DNA of 64,000 nt from Lathyrus oleraceus (Eukaryota; Streptophyta; Magnoliopsida; Fabales; Fabaceae): assembly GCF_024323335.1 (NCBI RefSeq), contig NC_066584.1, forward strand, positions 237,875,494-237,939,493. Direction: 5' to 3'. The notes below the pieces were generated by a model, which was given only the letters and a program-made list of their open reading frames with translations, made no database searches and was not told the DNA's origin. Position numbers and translations under genes: made by a program. Positions within the stretch are counted from its first letter, which is position 1; every line of letters starts with the position of its first letter. Of this stretch, positions 46,790 through 59,355 are shown one piece after another.

Positions 46790-47500
46790 TTAGCAAGGTT
46801 CCCAGAGTCATGGATTCATAGAGAATGTTTTTTGCTTGTGAAAAATTACTTGTCGGGCCAACTCCTTAGGGGGAATCTATTATGGGTGAGATTCTCGTGT
46901 CGACCCTTATGAGAAAAACATCTCGGGGACCCGCACTATATAACCATCAACTTTGGGGTTCTAGACAAGGTTTCTAGAGTCATGGATTTGCCAATAATGT
47001 GTTCCTCTTATAGCAAATTACTTGATGGGCATCAACTCCTTCGAGGGAATCTACTCTAAGTGAGGTTCTCGTGCTGACCCTTACGAGAAAAACATCTCGG
47101 GTACCCGCACTACATAACCATCGACTCAGGGGTACTAGACAGGGTTCCCAGAGTCATAGGTTCACCAAGAATGTTTGCTTCTTACGGAAAATTACTTGTC
47201 GGGCATTAACTCCTTCAAGGGAATCTACTATGGTGAGGTTTTCGTATTAACCCTTACGAGAAAAAAATCTCAGGGACCCGCATTATGCAACCATGGTTCC
47301 TAGTTGGCTAAAGGTTCAATGTTCTATAAAGGTCCTTAGAGTCAGGGATCCTAATGAAAACATTGAAGCTTATAACAAATTATTTTTCGGGCGAAACATT
47401 CTCAAAGAATCTATTCTAAGTGAGGTTCTTGTTCCAACCCTTATAAGAAAAACATCTCGGGGACCCGCACTACTCAACCAACATATTATCTTATATTTTT
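46790..47500. repeat. Four tandem repeats of 170-190 bp in the leader of the Ogre-like fragment
   Basis: Repeats begin at AGAGTCATGG-like sites at about 46804, 46975, 47151 and 47339. Each contains ACTTGTCGGGC, GAATCTA, GTGAGGTTCTCGT, ACGAGAAAAACATCTCGG and GGACCCGCACTA. They lie between primer-binding site and gag of the - strand element, in its 5' untranslated leader. Confidence 0.85.
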
Positions 47501-47682
47501 GCTCTAGGCTCGGGTAAAGAGTCTTTTCCATAATGGGACCCAATCAACAAATATATGATAACAATAGAGAAAGACATAAAATATAATAAAAGCAAAGGAT
47601 AGAGGAAATCGAATAAACAAAGCTAACAAACATCTCAAATCGAATTAAGTTAGGCTTGACTCTCTCTAGCTAGGAGTATGGG

Positions 47683-47700
47683 TCCCCAGCAGAGTCTCCA
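47683..47700 (-). promoter_or_regulatory. Primer-binding site of the Ogre-like fragment (tRNA-Arg type)
   Basis: On the - strand TGGAGACTCTGCTGGGGA differs by one base from TGGCGACTCTGCTGGGGA, the Ogre site as I recall it, attributed to tRNA-Arg. The LTR end TACGACA lies just upstream. Confidence 0.7.
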
Positions 47701-47702
47701 GT

Positions 47703-48788
47703 TGTCGTATCTTAAAAAATACGATACTTCAAGGGGCTTTCGCACGCTCGCGAAAAATGATTTGAACACTACCAAACTTTATTTATTCCAGAATAAGGAA
47801 AGGGAAAATACTGATAAAACCCTTAAGAAAAAAGAAAATGGTCGACACAACCATATTCGGATTCGAGAGTCGATTATGCAAGGGGAATATATTAGCATCC
47901 CTCACGTCCATTGTACTCAACGGGAACCTTTTAGTTAAACTTGTGATTGAATGTTAGCTTATGTTAATTGTTTTCTTCGAGTAATAAAAATGCTAAAGTA
48001 AAAGAAAGAGGGTCACAAAAAGGTTTTTATTATGGTGCTTGACAAGATTGCAAGTCTTGCTCCTACATATCCTCAGGTACAATGAGGAACTCAAAGCTTC
48101 GTATTTTGGGGCAAGAAAAAAAATATTTTTGGTGTTTTTGTTATAGTTCTTCATGAGACATTGAATCTCACTACGTAGTTCTTGGTAGCAAATGAGTGTT
48201 GGTTGATTGTTTCAGAAAATGAATGTTTAGGTTACATACTAACGGTTAAACGTTAACTTGTATGCTTACGGTTGAGACTTAACTAGTTTGTATACACGTA
48301 TTAAAGGACTAAACAATGTCCTTTTATAAAAAGGTTCTGATCATGCGAGGGCGAGAAAAATATAGCTTTGATTGGTTGATGTTTGTTTTATCGAACAAGT
48401 GTTTAGATCGCATGTTAACGGTTAAACATCGGCTTGTTTGTTCGCGGTAGAGGCTTAAGCGCTAGTTTGTATTCACATTAGAACACACTAAATAATTTTC
48501 TTTTGTAAAAAAAGTTGTTAATCGCACGGAGGCGTGAAATTAAGTTTGATGTTTTTAAGTATGTTTTACACTTGAAAGACAAGTATTTATGACTTACAAG
48601 CGATTATCATTTAGGTTGAATATTCGAGACTATGTCTGGACCTTTCACCCAGGTAGTCTTTTTATTTCAATTATTGCAAAAAGTTTTGAATAGTTATAAG
48701 TGTTTTGAATGAAAAACAAGCACTTGAGCTTGCAAGCTATTACAACTTATGCTTAATGTTCGAGACTATGATTGGACCTTTCACCCAG
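47703..48788 (-). mobile_element. 5' LTR (3' part) of the Ogre-like fragment
   Basis: It lies upstream of the primer site on the - strand and is cut at 48788 by an Athila LTR fragment. Two diverged repeats of about 155-180 bp lie at roughly 48215-48545, sharing AACGGTTAAACRT and GGCTTAAGC/GACTTAAC-type blocks. No gene is present. Confidence 0.5.
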
Positions 48789-49023
48789 TGATAATGTGAA
48801 AACGTATCGTATGTTTCGACCCGAATCACATGCTATTTAGTGTCGTTTTATCATGTTTTATTACTTTTATGTCGTGTTTTATTTGCATTTCAGGTACTTG
48901 TCAATTATAGAGTGTCCACGCGAAACCAAAAAGGGAGCAAGAAAAGGGAGAAAAATGCAAAAAAAGTAAGCTTCTGGTGCATGGCCTTCACCATCACCTT
49001 ATGGCGTTCGCCATTCACCCAAC
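48789..49023 (+). mobile_element. Athila LTR fragment (first 235 bp)
   Basis: TGATAATGTGAAAACGTATCG is collinear with the Athila-A LTR start at 30783. It ends after two inverted-repeat units, ATGGCCTTCACCAT and ATGGCGTTCGCCAT (48981-49015), where LTR copy A begins. Confidence 0.72.
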
Positions 49024-50816
49024 TATAGCGGTAAATTCATGATCATCAAGCTATAGATAAGCTAGACGTCAATAAAACCAGAGTCGCCACCGCGCTTTTA
49101 TTGTTTCCAAGGGAAAAGTACGAACAAAACCCAAAAGATAAGAAGTTTTCAAATCAAAACTAATAAAATGCCAGAGATTATAGGTAAGGGGGTTGGTTAC
49201 ACAGAGGGAAGGTGTTAGCACCCAAAGTGTCCTAGGTACTCCTAGGGAGCCCTTTCTTGTGTGCATATGTGTTTTTGTACAAATGATGTTTGCAAATAAA
49301 AAGAGTGTAGGGGGTGAGAAAAGAATTCATTAATTATATTTTTGTGTTTGACAAGACCTTCGGACTTGTGCCTACGTACCAACATAAAAATGAGGGTCAA
49401 AACCTCGTAGTTCGTGGTATCAATTTCAAAGTGAGTGCATTGCTTTTAACAAAATTTTAAGTTTAAAAGGCACAAGGGCCTAAAAATGGTTTGAATGAGT
49501 GTTAGTTCTTTTTGGCTTTTTGAAATTTTAAGTCAAGTATAGTTAAGTTTATTCACAAGTTTGATTAAGAAAAGGAGTTTGAAAATGCAATGGCATAAGG
49601 CCAAAGTTTCTAATTTTCAATATGGTCAAAGTTCAGAAATCAACAAACACAAACAAAGAAGATTTTAAAAGGAGAGAGAGATTTTGAAATTAAAGAAGTG
49701 GGGAGGAGATGAAGAGACTAATCCTAAGCATGAATTTAAAAGTTAAGAGTTGAAAAGATCTGACCAATGGGCTACAATCCAATAGACAAGAATGTCATAT
49801 AGAAACCCAATTTTCCCTTGGACTTTTGAATCAGGCAACAAACAATACACAAATAGCAAGTTGAAGAGCAAGACATCAAATAAAGATATCCACATCCAAG
49901 CTTAGCAACTCCATGATCTTCTTCAAAGATTCTCATGTATCATATGACTTCAAAGATGGTATAAGTCATAGGTTCAAAATAACAACTTCACAATGATCAT
50001 ATTGTAGATGAACTCAAATGGATCTTCAGAGTTGTATCAGATGAATGTTCACTTCACAAGTACTTGGTTACATGAAAATTGGCATTGGCCAAATCCTTTT
50101 GCATAGGGAGTGTTGCCTAAATTCTAAGTCCAATAGTCTCGAATCAAATCAACAATCCACACCAAATGTTTTTTTAGGGTTTTTGATCTTATTATGTACA
50201 TTAACATCAAAAGACCACACAATCAAACAAGTATATACAAACACAATATATCATAAAATATGGTCCAAGTGGACAAGGTGAAAATGACATAAAAGTAAAC
50301 AACTTGAATGTCATGAATAATGGCAAATGAATAAGGCTTGAAAATTAAAGTGCATTAAAAGTAAATAACTTGAAACTAAATGTTAGTTGTTAGTGAATTA
50401 GAGGTTAGTATTGCTTTTGCTTTGCTTTTGTTTAAGTCATTCTTTGGAGAACACTCAACCCACTTATCATAAGCATGGATCCTTGAACCAAGATATCTTC
50501 CAAAGGAAGGAAAAAGGCAAAGTTTCCACACAATACCATGAAATACGGGAGACTTACAATCTCACTAACTAGAATGCTATGCCTTTTGTGTCAAAATTTA
50601 GCGCTATATTAACCAATTATAATTGGACTTATGTAGAAGTCACAACTATTTGAGGTCGGGCAATAGAATTTTGGTGTTAATGCATGTTAGAGACATAGTA
50701 TAATGGACTATGCTCATGAAACATACCACACACAAAAACAATATGCAAAGTGGGAGACCTAATCTCATCCATACTTATGTTGATTTTGCAATCAACTAGC
50801 CTTAGGATATAGACAT
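49024..50816 (-). mobile_element. Ogre-like LTR copy A, 3' part only
   Basis: It is collinear with 50817-52610 at roughly 85-90% identity by eye, offset 1793 bp. On the - strand it ends CCGCTATA, where copy B and the LTR at 22161 have CCGCTACA. It contains the CTAGGAGTACCTAGGAC and GCGGTGGCGACTCT blocks. U3 is missing. Confidence 0.75.
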
Positions 50817-53800
50817 TGTAGCGGTAAATTCATGATCATCAAGCTATGAATAAGCAAGACATCAAATAACAAGAGTCGCCATCGCGCTTTTATTGTTTCC
50901 AAGGGAAAAGGGAAAAGTACAAACAAAACCCAAAAATAAGAAGTTTTCAAATCAAAACTAATAAAATGCTAGAGATTACAGGTAAGGGGGTTGGTTAGAC
51001 AGAGGGAAGGTGTTATCACCCAAAGTGTCCTAGGTACTCTTAGGAAGCCCTTTTTTGTGTGCATATGTATTTTGTACAAATGATGTTTGCAAGCAAATAG
51101 AATGGGGGGATGAGAAAAGAATTCATTAATTATATTTTTGGGTTTGACAAGACCTTCAGACTTGTGCCTACGTACCAACATAAAAATGAGGGATCAAAAC
51201 CTCGTAGTTCGTGATACAAATTTCAAAGTGTATGCATTGCTTTTAACAAAAATTTAAGTTTGAAAGGCACAAAGGCCTAAAAAATGGTTTGAATGAGTTA
51301 GTTCTTTTTGGCTTTTTAAAATTTTAAGTCAAGTATAGTTAAGTTTATTTACAAGTTTGATTTAAGAAAAGAACTTTGAAATGCAATGGCATAAGGCCAA
51401 AGTTTTTAGTTTGCAAAATGGTCTAAGTTTAGAAAAAAAACAAGTACAAACAAAGAAGTTTTTTAAAAGGAGGGAGAGATTTTGAAATTAAAGATATGGG
51501 GAGGAGACGAAGAGACTAATCCTAAGCATAATTTTAAAAGTTAAGAGTTGAAAAGATTTGACCAATGGGCTGTAATCCAATAGACAAGAATGTTATATAG
51601 AAACCCAAATTTCCTTGGACATTAGAATCAAGCGACAAACAAGGCACACAATATTAACTTGAAGAGCAAGGCATCAAATAAAGATAGCCACATCCAAGCT
51701 TAGCCATTCCATGATCTTCTTCAAATTTGCCCATGTAGCAAATGAATTCCATAATGCCATAAGTCACAGGTTCAAAATAACAGCTTCATAATGATCATGT
51801 TGTAGATTAGCTCAAATGGATCTTTCAAGGATGTATCATATGAAGTTTCAGATTACAAGCACTTGGTTACATGAAAGTTGACATTGGCCAAGTCCTTTAC
51901 ATAGGGAGTGTTGCCTAAATTCTAAGTCCAATTTTCTCATATCAAACCAACAGTCCACACAAGATGTTTTTTTAGGGTTTTTGTTCTTATTATGTACATT
52001 AATGGCCAAAGACCACACAAACACACACAATATACACAAGCAAAATATATCACAAAATATGGTCCAAATGGACAAAGTGAAAATGACATTAACATAAACA
52101 ATTAGAATGGTATGAATAATGGCAAATGAATAGGGCTTAAAAAATAAAGTGCATTAAAGTAAATAACTTGAAAGTAAATGTTAGTTTCTAATGAGTTAGA
52201 AGTTAGTATTGTTTTGCTTTTTGTTTTAAGTCATTCTTTGGAGAACACTCAACCCACTTATCACAAGAATGGATCCTTGAACCTAGACATCTTCCAAAGG
52301 AAGGAAAAAAGGCCAAGTTTCCATACAATACCATGAAAGAGGGGAAACTTACAATCTCACTAACTAGAATGCTATGCCTTTTGTGTCAAAAATTTAGCGC
52401 TATGTTAAGCAATCGTAATTGGACTTATGTAGAAGTCACAACTATTTGAGGCTGGGCAATAGAATTTTGGTGTTAATGCATGTTAGAGACATAGTATAAT
52501 GGACTATGCTCATGAAACATACCACACACAAAAAGAATATGCAAAATAGGTGGCCTAATCTCATCCATACATATGTTGATTTTCATTCAACTAACCTTAG
52601 GACATTGAGATATCATAGGACCATGATATGAATGCATAAAGAAGGGGAATAAGATGAAGAGGGAGGGGGAAATGGATAAAACTCAAATTGGACAAAGGAT
52701 GACTTTTACCAAATTAAGATCATTTATTCATTTTGGGAGATGGAATGTACATTCCATCAATCCCCTAAATCCAATGATCTTAACCTAACAAAGTCAAATC
52801 TACCTTGACCAAGACCCAACAACACAAGTCAAACTCATACAAATAATCAAAATGGCTCAACACAATTATTTGACATTTATTCAATTTAAAAATACTAAAA
52901 ATAATGCATTAAATTAAATATGGTTTCTTAAATTTCTAAAACCTCATCTAAACACCAAAGAAATGGCCATGAGATTTATCATAGGTCAAACAAGGTCAAA
53001 GGACCTTGGAGAAAAAATTTCAGAATTTTTAGAGACTTACAAGTATTTTTAAACAATTAAAAATATTCACAAAATCAATTAAATCATAAAAAATATTAAT
53101 AATGATCCAAAAAATAATTTTAATTCAAAATATGAAAGAGGATTTTATTTAAATTTTTTTGGTGAAACTCTCATATTTTTTGGATCAATATTAAAATTAA
53201 TATGAATTAATGAAAATAAAACAAATAAAATGAAATTCAAATATTCAGAAAAAACGTGGACCACTTGATCTCCCTCATTAATTGAGGTGGCAGATCAAGT
53301 GGCCATCAACGCGCTTTCCACCATAGTCACTAGTCAACGCGTAACACAAGTGGTAATTACAAGCAACGCGTGAGATTAAAATATTTTGAACAAGATCAAT
53401 GGCTCTGAACCTATCCAGCACATCACCGGCGTTAAACTTCTGGCCACCTTCTTAAGCGAGCCTCACCAGACTGGTTCAGTCATCACCATCACATAAATGA
53501 AAAAGGAGGACATGATTTGAAATAAAAAATGGCGAAAAGCACGAATCTGACCTCAATTTTAAGTAACTCAACATATATAGAAAGATATGAGGAGTTGAAT
53601 TTTGAGGTGTGTCAACTGAGTTGTTTCGATTTGACCTCAAAGCAACTCAATCTTCTTGCCTACATTGGTAGGACTTCAGACAACCAAAGATCCAAGAGAA
53701 TTGATGAGAATTGAGTGAGAATTGAAGAGAAGATTTTTTTTGGAAAATACCTTCAATGTTGTGTAGAACTTGATCTTGCTTGCTTCAATCCTTGCTTGAT

Positions 53801-55001
53801 CACCCCCAGGAAGCTTGCAGAAGTGGTTTGGAAATGGAACAAAGCTTTGGATCCTGGAGTTTTTGAATCTCCAAACAGTGAGATTCAAACTCAATATTCA
53901 AAATGAAAATTCTCAGGTTTTCCTTTGAATTGTGAGAGTTTGAAGAGAGGGGGCAAAGCTGGCGCGCAAGGATCCTTTCAAATAAGCTCAGATGGCTTGT
54001 ATTTATAGCAATTGAGAATGTTATTTGCACACTTCAAGTTTCTTCCAAATTTGGAAATGTCATGCACATGCTTGCATGGGCGTGTACAGGCCCATGAAGC
54101 AATCCGATTAGGTCCAAATGCATCTGAATGAGATTGAAATGAAGCTTGAATGGCAAGGCAATGTGAAATGGTCATTTGCACTTTTAATTTTTCCACTTGA
54201 TGCAGGAATGTTAAAACCATGCGCAGCCCTAGCAAACCTTGTCCAAAATGAATGAAATGGGACTCTTTAGAAAGCGTAGATCAAGAGGAACAACTCTTAT
54301 ATTGAACACTTTTCCATTTGGAACTTGGATCAAGGTGAACTTTGAGGTTGAAGTTTGGAAATTTCAACATGTTGAAATTTTTTTCCAAGTGTCAAGCCAT
54401 ATACCTCAATGTTCCACCTTATTAAACTTTTTATGTGAGCTCCAAATGAGAAACGTTTCATCAAAGTTATATATCTTTCAAATACCTTCAAAATGGTCAC
54501 CAATTTGACATCATTTGGATTTAGAATGAGAGAGTTATGCATTTTTGAAGTTGAGGAAAATCACTTGTTCAAAGGTATTGGTCCAAATTGACCTATAATG
54601 TATCCTCATATCACATGCTCATAAAAGTTGATTTAGTTCTCATTCCAAACATGAAAGTTGAATTAAAGATCTTGAATTTAATTGTGAAACTTGGAAATCT
54701 TTCATCTCATAAAATTGAACAAGTTATGACCTTGGGAAGTTGACTTTTAAATTAGGGTTTAGACAAAATGAGTTATAATGTTTCAGCATGGAAAATGACT
54801 TTCCAAGCAAAATTAGCTCTAGACCTCAACATGAAAATTGTTTGGAATGTCATTTAGAGTAACTTTTCTCTTAGAATCATTTTAATATGATGAAAATTAT
54901 AGGATATAGGGTCTAGGGAGACCTAGTTTTGATCAGATGAATTCATCTGGCCAACCACCATCAACCAACTTGCTAACTTGCAATTCTCTTGACTTACAAG
55001 T
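50817..55001 (-). mobile_element. Ogre-like LTR copy B, nearly complete
   Basis: On the - strand the U3 part (55001-54010) has the GACCTATAATGT and AAGGTCATAACTTGTTC-type blocks seen at 1-1383; a TATA box follows at 54007-53999; the rest runs to CCGCTACA at 50817. The LTR head TGTAAGACCCC is not reached because the Tat element begins at 55002. The AT-rich part is 52850-53250. No gene is supported; short frames in it have no domains. Confidence 0.72.
53999..54007 (-). promoter_or_regulatory. TATA box of LTR copy B
   Basis: TATAAATAC on the - strand, in a TTGCTATAAATACAAGCC context, lies at the same relative place as the TATA box at 21059. Confidence 0.6.
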
Positions 55002-55966
55002 TGTTACCACGAAATATTCCTAAGGCAGGTTGAAAGCACAAGTAATGAAAGAGTCCTGTGAATGTGGGGATCATATCCTACTAAAAGGTAAAGAGATGTT
55101 GGAAGCAAGCAAGAAAGAAAAAAAACAAACCAAAGGACGAAGCCGACAGGGAAAGTTGGCTCCGTCGACAGACCATTATGTCGACCAGCGCGAGGTTTGG
55201 GACTTAAAGAATTATAGTCAAATGTGCAGAAGAGAGCTTCGCCCCAACGTCTGGGCGGGAGAAATTTGAAATTCAAAATAAAATAGCAGTTCCAAAAGGA
55301 GTAAGAGCGCCATAATGCGGAGCAGTTAGCAAGACATGGGTGCGGCAGTTATGCAGATCGTGTGTCATAACATCTGTTAGTTTCTAGGAGTTAGCTTATG
55401 AGTAGTTTCCTCTAGTCTAGTATAAATAGGAGTATCCCACAAGGGGCTCAGAGTGTTCACTTTGTACTACGAAATCACTTGTAAGAAAACTTCCCATTCC
55501 CAGCGCGAGGAAGCAAGAGTTTTTCTGAGAGTGCTATGTACGTGAATCACCATATTTAATTCAATGCAACTTCCCTACTTTTCAATTGTTCCCGTTGAAC
55601 ATTTTATCTTAATTTCTTTTGCTTTTGAGTTATCATTGTACGTTGTCGTTTATGCTGTCGACACCGGCTCTATCACGATCATAGAGTTCACCAAAAGCGT
55701 GTTCGTAGTATACATCTTTTGGATGTTATAGCGCTGTCGGTCACGAGTCACCTATAGGAGATAACATTGTCTAATACCGTTCGTGTGGAAAAACCCTATG
55801 CTTGTTCGACACTTCGTTGGGAGCCGTTCCTCACAAAGTCATTTCCTCGAAGTTTGGACAAGTTTCACTTGCACTAACACATGTCCTAGGATCAACTGGT
55901 CGATCCTGCAAGTAACCCTTCGTTTTAAGCCTAGGGAGGACCAGCGGTTGTTTACTAATTTCCACA
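55002..55966 (+). mobile_element. 5' LTR of the Tat element
   Basis: It starts TGTTACCACG at the break of LTR copy B and ends near TTTCCACA, ten bases before the primer site. Only one LTR is in view, so both limits are inferred. Confidence 0.6.
55421..55429 (+). promoter_or_regulatory. TATA box of the Tat LTR
   Basis: TATAAATAG lies in a CTAGTATAAATAGGAGTATCC context, about 420 bp into the LTR. Confidence 0.65.
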
Positions 55967-55976
55967 ATAAACAAAA

Positions 55977-55994
55977 TGGCACGCCCAGTGGGAC
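55977..55994 (+). promoter_or_regulatory. Primer-binding site of the Tat element
   Basis: TGGCACGCCCAGTGGGAC is of the form seen after Tat-lineage LTRs. I do not assign the tRNA. Confidence 0.65.
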
Positions 55995-56019
55995 CGTGCT
56001 AGAGCAGTTACAAAATTGC

Positions 56020-58688
56020 ATGAAACTTAGAAGTGCCAAGCTATATAGTAAGCCACGAAGTAGTGCGAAAATGTCAGAAACTAACACTGATGAAGTTCCA
56101 CGAGGGACTTTATCTAATATGGAAACAGTAGTTTCACAGGTTGTCACTTTGCCGCCGATGACAAGTGCAGCCCTAACCATGTCGACTACGGGTGTGGTTG
56201 GAACATCAATTCCTCAGCCTCCACCGGGGGGTTCAGGATCAACGATAACGACGTTCAGACCTTATGTGCCTCTCTTTGGCACCACAGATCCGCTTTATGG
56301 AATGTCGTATTCCTTAATGCCAGGATATCAGTCGACATCCAGTGCAACACTGTTTTTAGATACAAACCCTCCCTTGCAAGGATCAGCACAAGGGGGCAAC
56401 ATAAGGAACACTACTCAGAACAGAACCATGACGCTGTCGAACACTTCAGTAGCGGTGTTGAGACAGCAAATGGACGATAGTAACCATGAATTGGTTAACA
56501 TGTTGACCAACAAGATGGGCACAGTCTTCAATCCACTAATACAAGAATCTGCTGAAACAAACAGACAGGTGGCGAACCAATTGACGCGTTTATGCAATTT
56601 TCTGGGGGCACCGGCCCGACAGATGACGCCAATGATTAGACCGACTGCTCCTGTGCAGATAGAGATAGGGGAAGCAGAGGAGGAGACAATCCACGAAGGA
56701 CAAATCATTAGACCCCTTCAACATCAAGGCGTCGAATCAGGAGTTGCGGGACGTAACCAGATGGTAATGGTCAACCGACAGCAGGATGCTGATCAAATCG
56801 TTGACCAACATCGACAAGAAGACTTGGCAGTGGAAAATAATTTGATAACTATTGTCGAAAGGATTATGGCTAGAAATGGCGTGGGTGTTACATTACAAAG
56901 GCCATTATAGTTTCCCCGTTAACTGAATTTCTCCTCCAAGCTGAGGCGCCCAGGGGGATGAAAGTGCCTAAGTACACTAAATTTGGGGGAGAGTCTGGTG
57001 AATCGACAATAGAGCACGTCGCCAGATATTTAACAGAGTCAGGGGATCTAGCTCATAATGAATGTTTAAGAGTAAAAAACTTCCCTTCCTCTCTGACCAA
57101 GGCGACCTTCACATGGTTTACTTCGTTGGCCCCAAGTTCCATCGACTCATGGGCCAAATTAGAAAAGAAGTTCCATGAACAGTTTTACAAAGGACACTCA
57201 AAAATTAGTTTGGCAGAGTTGTCTAGTATTAAGAGAAGGTTCGCTGAAAGTATAGATGATTATCTGAATCGTTTTAGGTCTTTAAAAGCTAGGTGCTTTA
57301 CACAAGTGCCAGAACATGAACTGGTTCAAATGGCCGCAGGAGGTTTAGATTATTCCATTAGGAAGAAGATAGATCAAACTTTTGTGAAAAGTATGTCACA
57401 ACTGGCTGACAGAGTCCGACATCTAGAACGATTGAGGCTAGAAAAAGTTAGGCACAATAAGTCTAAGAAAGAAAAGGTAGCGTTTGTCGAATACGACGCG
57501 ACAGACCCAATACATGAGGCCGATTATGCTTCATCGACCGAATTAGAAATCGACATGGCTGAACTAAAGCCAGGCTCCGCCTATGAGTGTCTCTCCTTGC
57601 TGCCTACGCAAGGAAAGAATCCTTTCGAAAACAACCCAAAATTCCCTTCGAAAACTTATACTTTTGATGTGTCGAAGTGTGAGGAAATTTTTGACTTATT
57701 GGTCAAAGATGGGCAGATGGTGGTACCTCCTGGTACTAAAATACCACCGTTGGAACAAAGACAGAAAAGAGGGTTTTGTAAATATCATAACTATCTTGGT
57801 CATAACACCTATAATTGTTACCTTTTCAGGGACTTGGTTCAGAAAGCAATTCAAGAAGGCAGGCTGAAATTTGCTGGCCGCAGAATGAAGATCGACACTG
57901 ATCCTCTTCACCAGGAGGAAGCCCTGTTCGTGGAGCCAGTCGAAGTCAACATGGTCGAGATCAGCGAATATGATGAGGCCAACATGCTCGAGCAAACTGG
58001 GGAAAGCCCAGATGTCGATATAGCTGAAGTTTACCCAAGGGCTGATGAAGACTTGGTGGATTTTCTGTATCGCTGTAAGAACAAGGGTTCACAGGTGTGC
58101 CTGTGCCCAAGGTGTGGTGTTGTCATTGACAAAATAGCTGCAGAGAATTTCCAGAAGCTGCAACTGGGTAAGAGCAAAAGGAATGTGTCGACAAGGGGTT
58201 ACCAAAATGAAAGAGGCTCAAAAAGGGCTATGGGAAATAACCCAACAAGGCCTAAAAGCTTCGTGCCGTCGACAAGGGCTCATAGAGGTACTTGGATCAA
58301 GCCTCAGGAAAGACAAAACACCCCAAAAGGGGTTGCTGCTGATGCTAGAGGGGGTCTAGAAGTTAACTACAGGAGTGAATTCAAGTCGGAAAAGAGGACT
58401 CATATCTCTGAAAACTATTTGGGAAAGAACCCCATGTCGAGGACTCAATGGAGACGTTTTCAGAGGCGTAAACAGGCAGAGAGGGATGCTGCAAGAGGCA
58501 TGACCAGTGAGGTGAATACTGGGAAGAAAATTGTTGTGAACGTCGACACAGCGGCGAAAGAACGGATAAGAAAGTACGTCCGTCGACCAGCCGAAAAATG
58601 TTCTGATGAAGTGACTGATGACTTCAATTCAGAATCTGAAATAGCACCAACCAAGATGCTATTTTGTGCTGAACGATGGTGCTGCTGA
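56020..58688 (+). pseudogene. Tat element Gag
   Basis: The first ATG after the primer site (56020) opens a frame ending at TAG 56908-56910. Loss of about one base there shifts the rest into the frame that runs to 58688. The N-terminal part is Thr/Ser-rich and low in structure; the second part starts SPLTEFLLQAEAPRGMKVP and holds the Ty3 gag domain (HVARYLTESGDL, ATFTWFTSLAPSSIDSW, FHEQFYKGH, RRFAESIDDYLNRFRSLKAR). A CKYHNYLGHNTYNC zinc motif lies near codon 275, and a basic tail ends the frame. It would form the element's RNA-containing particles. Confidence 0.85.
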
Positions 58689-59355
58689 AAGCCAAGAGGC
58701 AGTGTTCGAAAGACCAACGATGAACATGAAAAACCATTTGAAACCACTGCTGATCAGGGCAAAAGTGGAAGGCGTAACCGTCAACAAAATTTTGGTCGAC
58801 TGTGGTGCCACGGTCAACATTATGCCACACCATATTCTGAGATAGATTGGCAAGTATGATACCGACATCAGGTCTAATAACGTGGTCTTGTCGGACTATG
58901 GAGGAAAGACGAAAAGCACCATGGGAGTAATTATGGTGAATGTTACAGTAGGTTCCGTGACCAGACCGACACTATTCATGGTGATAGACGCAAGGCCAAG
59001 GTACAATTTGCTACTTGGCAGAGAGTGGCTACATGGCGCCGGAGCTGTACCATCTTCAGTACACCAAAGACTGGTGATTTGGAGAGAGGATGGGGTGGCC
59101 TAAAATATCGAGGCTGACCAAGGATATTTTATGGCCGATGTGAATAATGTCGGTAAGAAGGAGTTTGAAAGAAAGCTGACCAACATCTCTCCTTGCTTCC
59201 CATCTGAGGATTTATATGCCAATCTAAGTGAAGCTTTCGTCTCTCTAACTCTACATGAGACTCACGACTTCATTTGGGATGTGGAACGCCTAGATGATCC
59301 ACCATACACAAGTATCCGGCCGACAGGCTGGAGGGATGCCAGTGATGATGTCTGA
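58660..59355 (+). pseudogene. Tat element protease and linker
   Basis: After a frame change near 58670, the frame reads VEGVTVNKILVDCGATVNIMP; the protease site is D-C-G-A instead of the usual D-S/T-G. A TAG at 58843-58845 interrupts it. NLLLGREWLHGAGAVPS (around 59011) is the conserved end of the domain. A TAA at 59101-59103 and a frame change near 59340 separate it from the reverse transcriptase frame. Confidence 0.82.

Noticed and set aside
55004..55276. A 90-codon antisense frame in the Tat LTR
   Set aside because: It is confined to the LTR, with no domain and no partner sequence.
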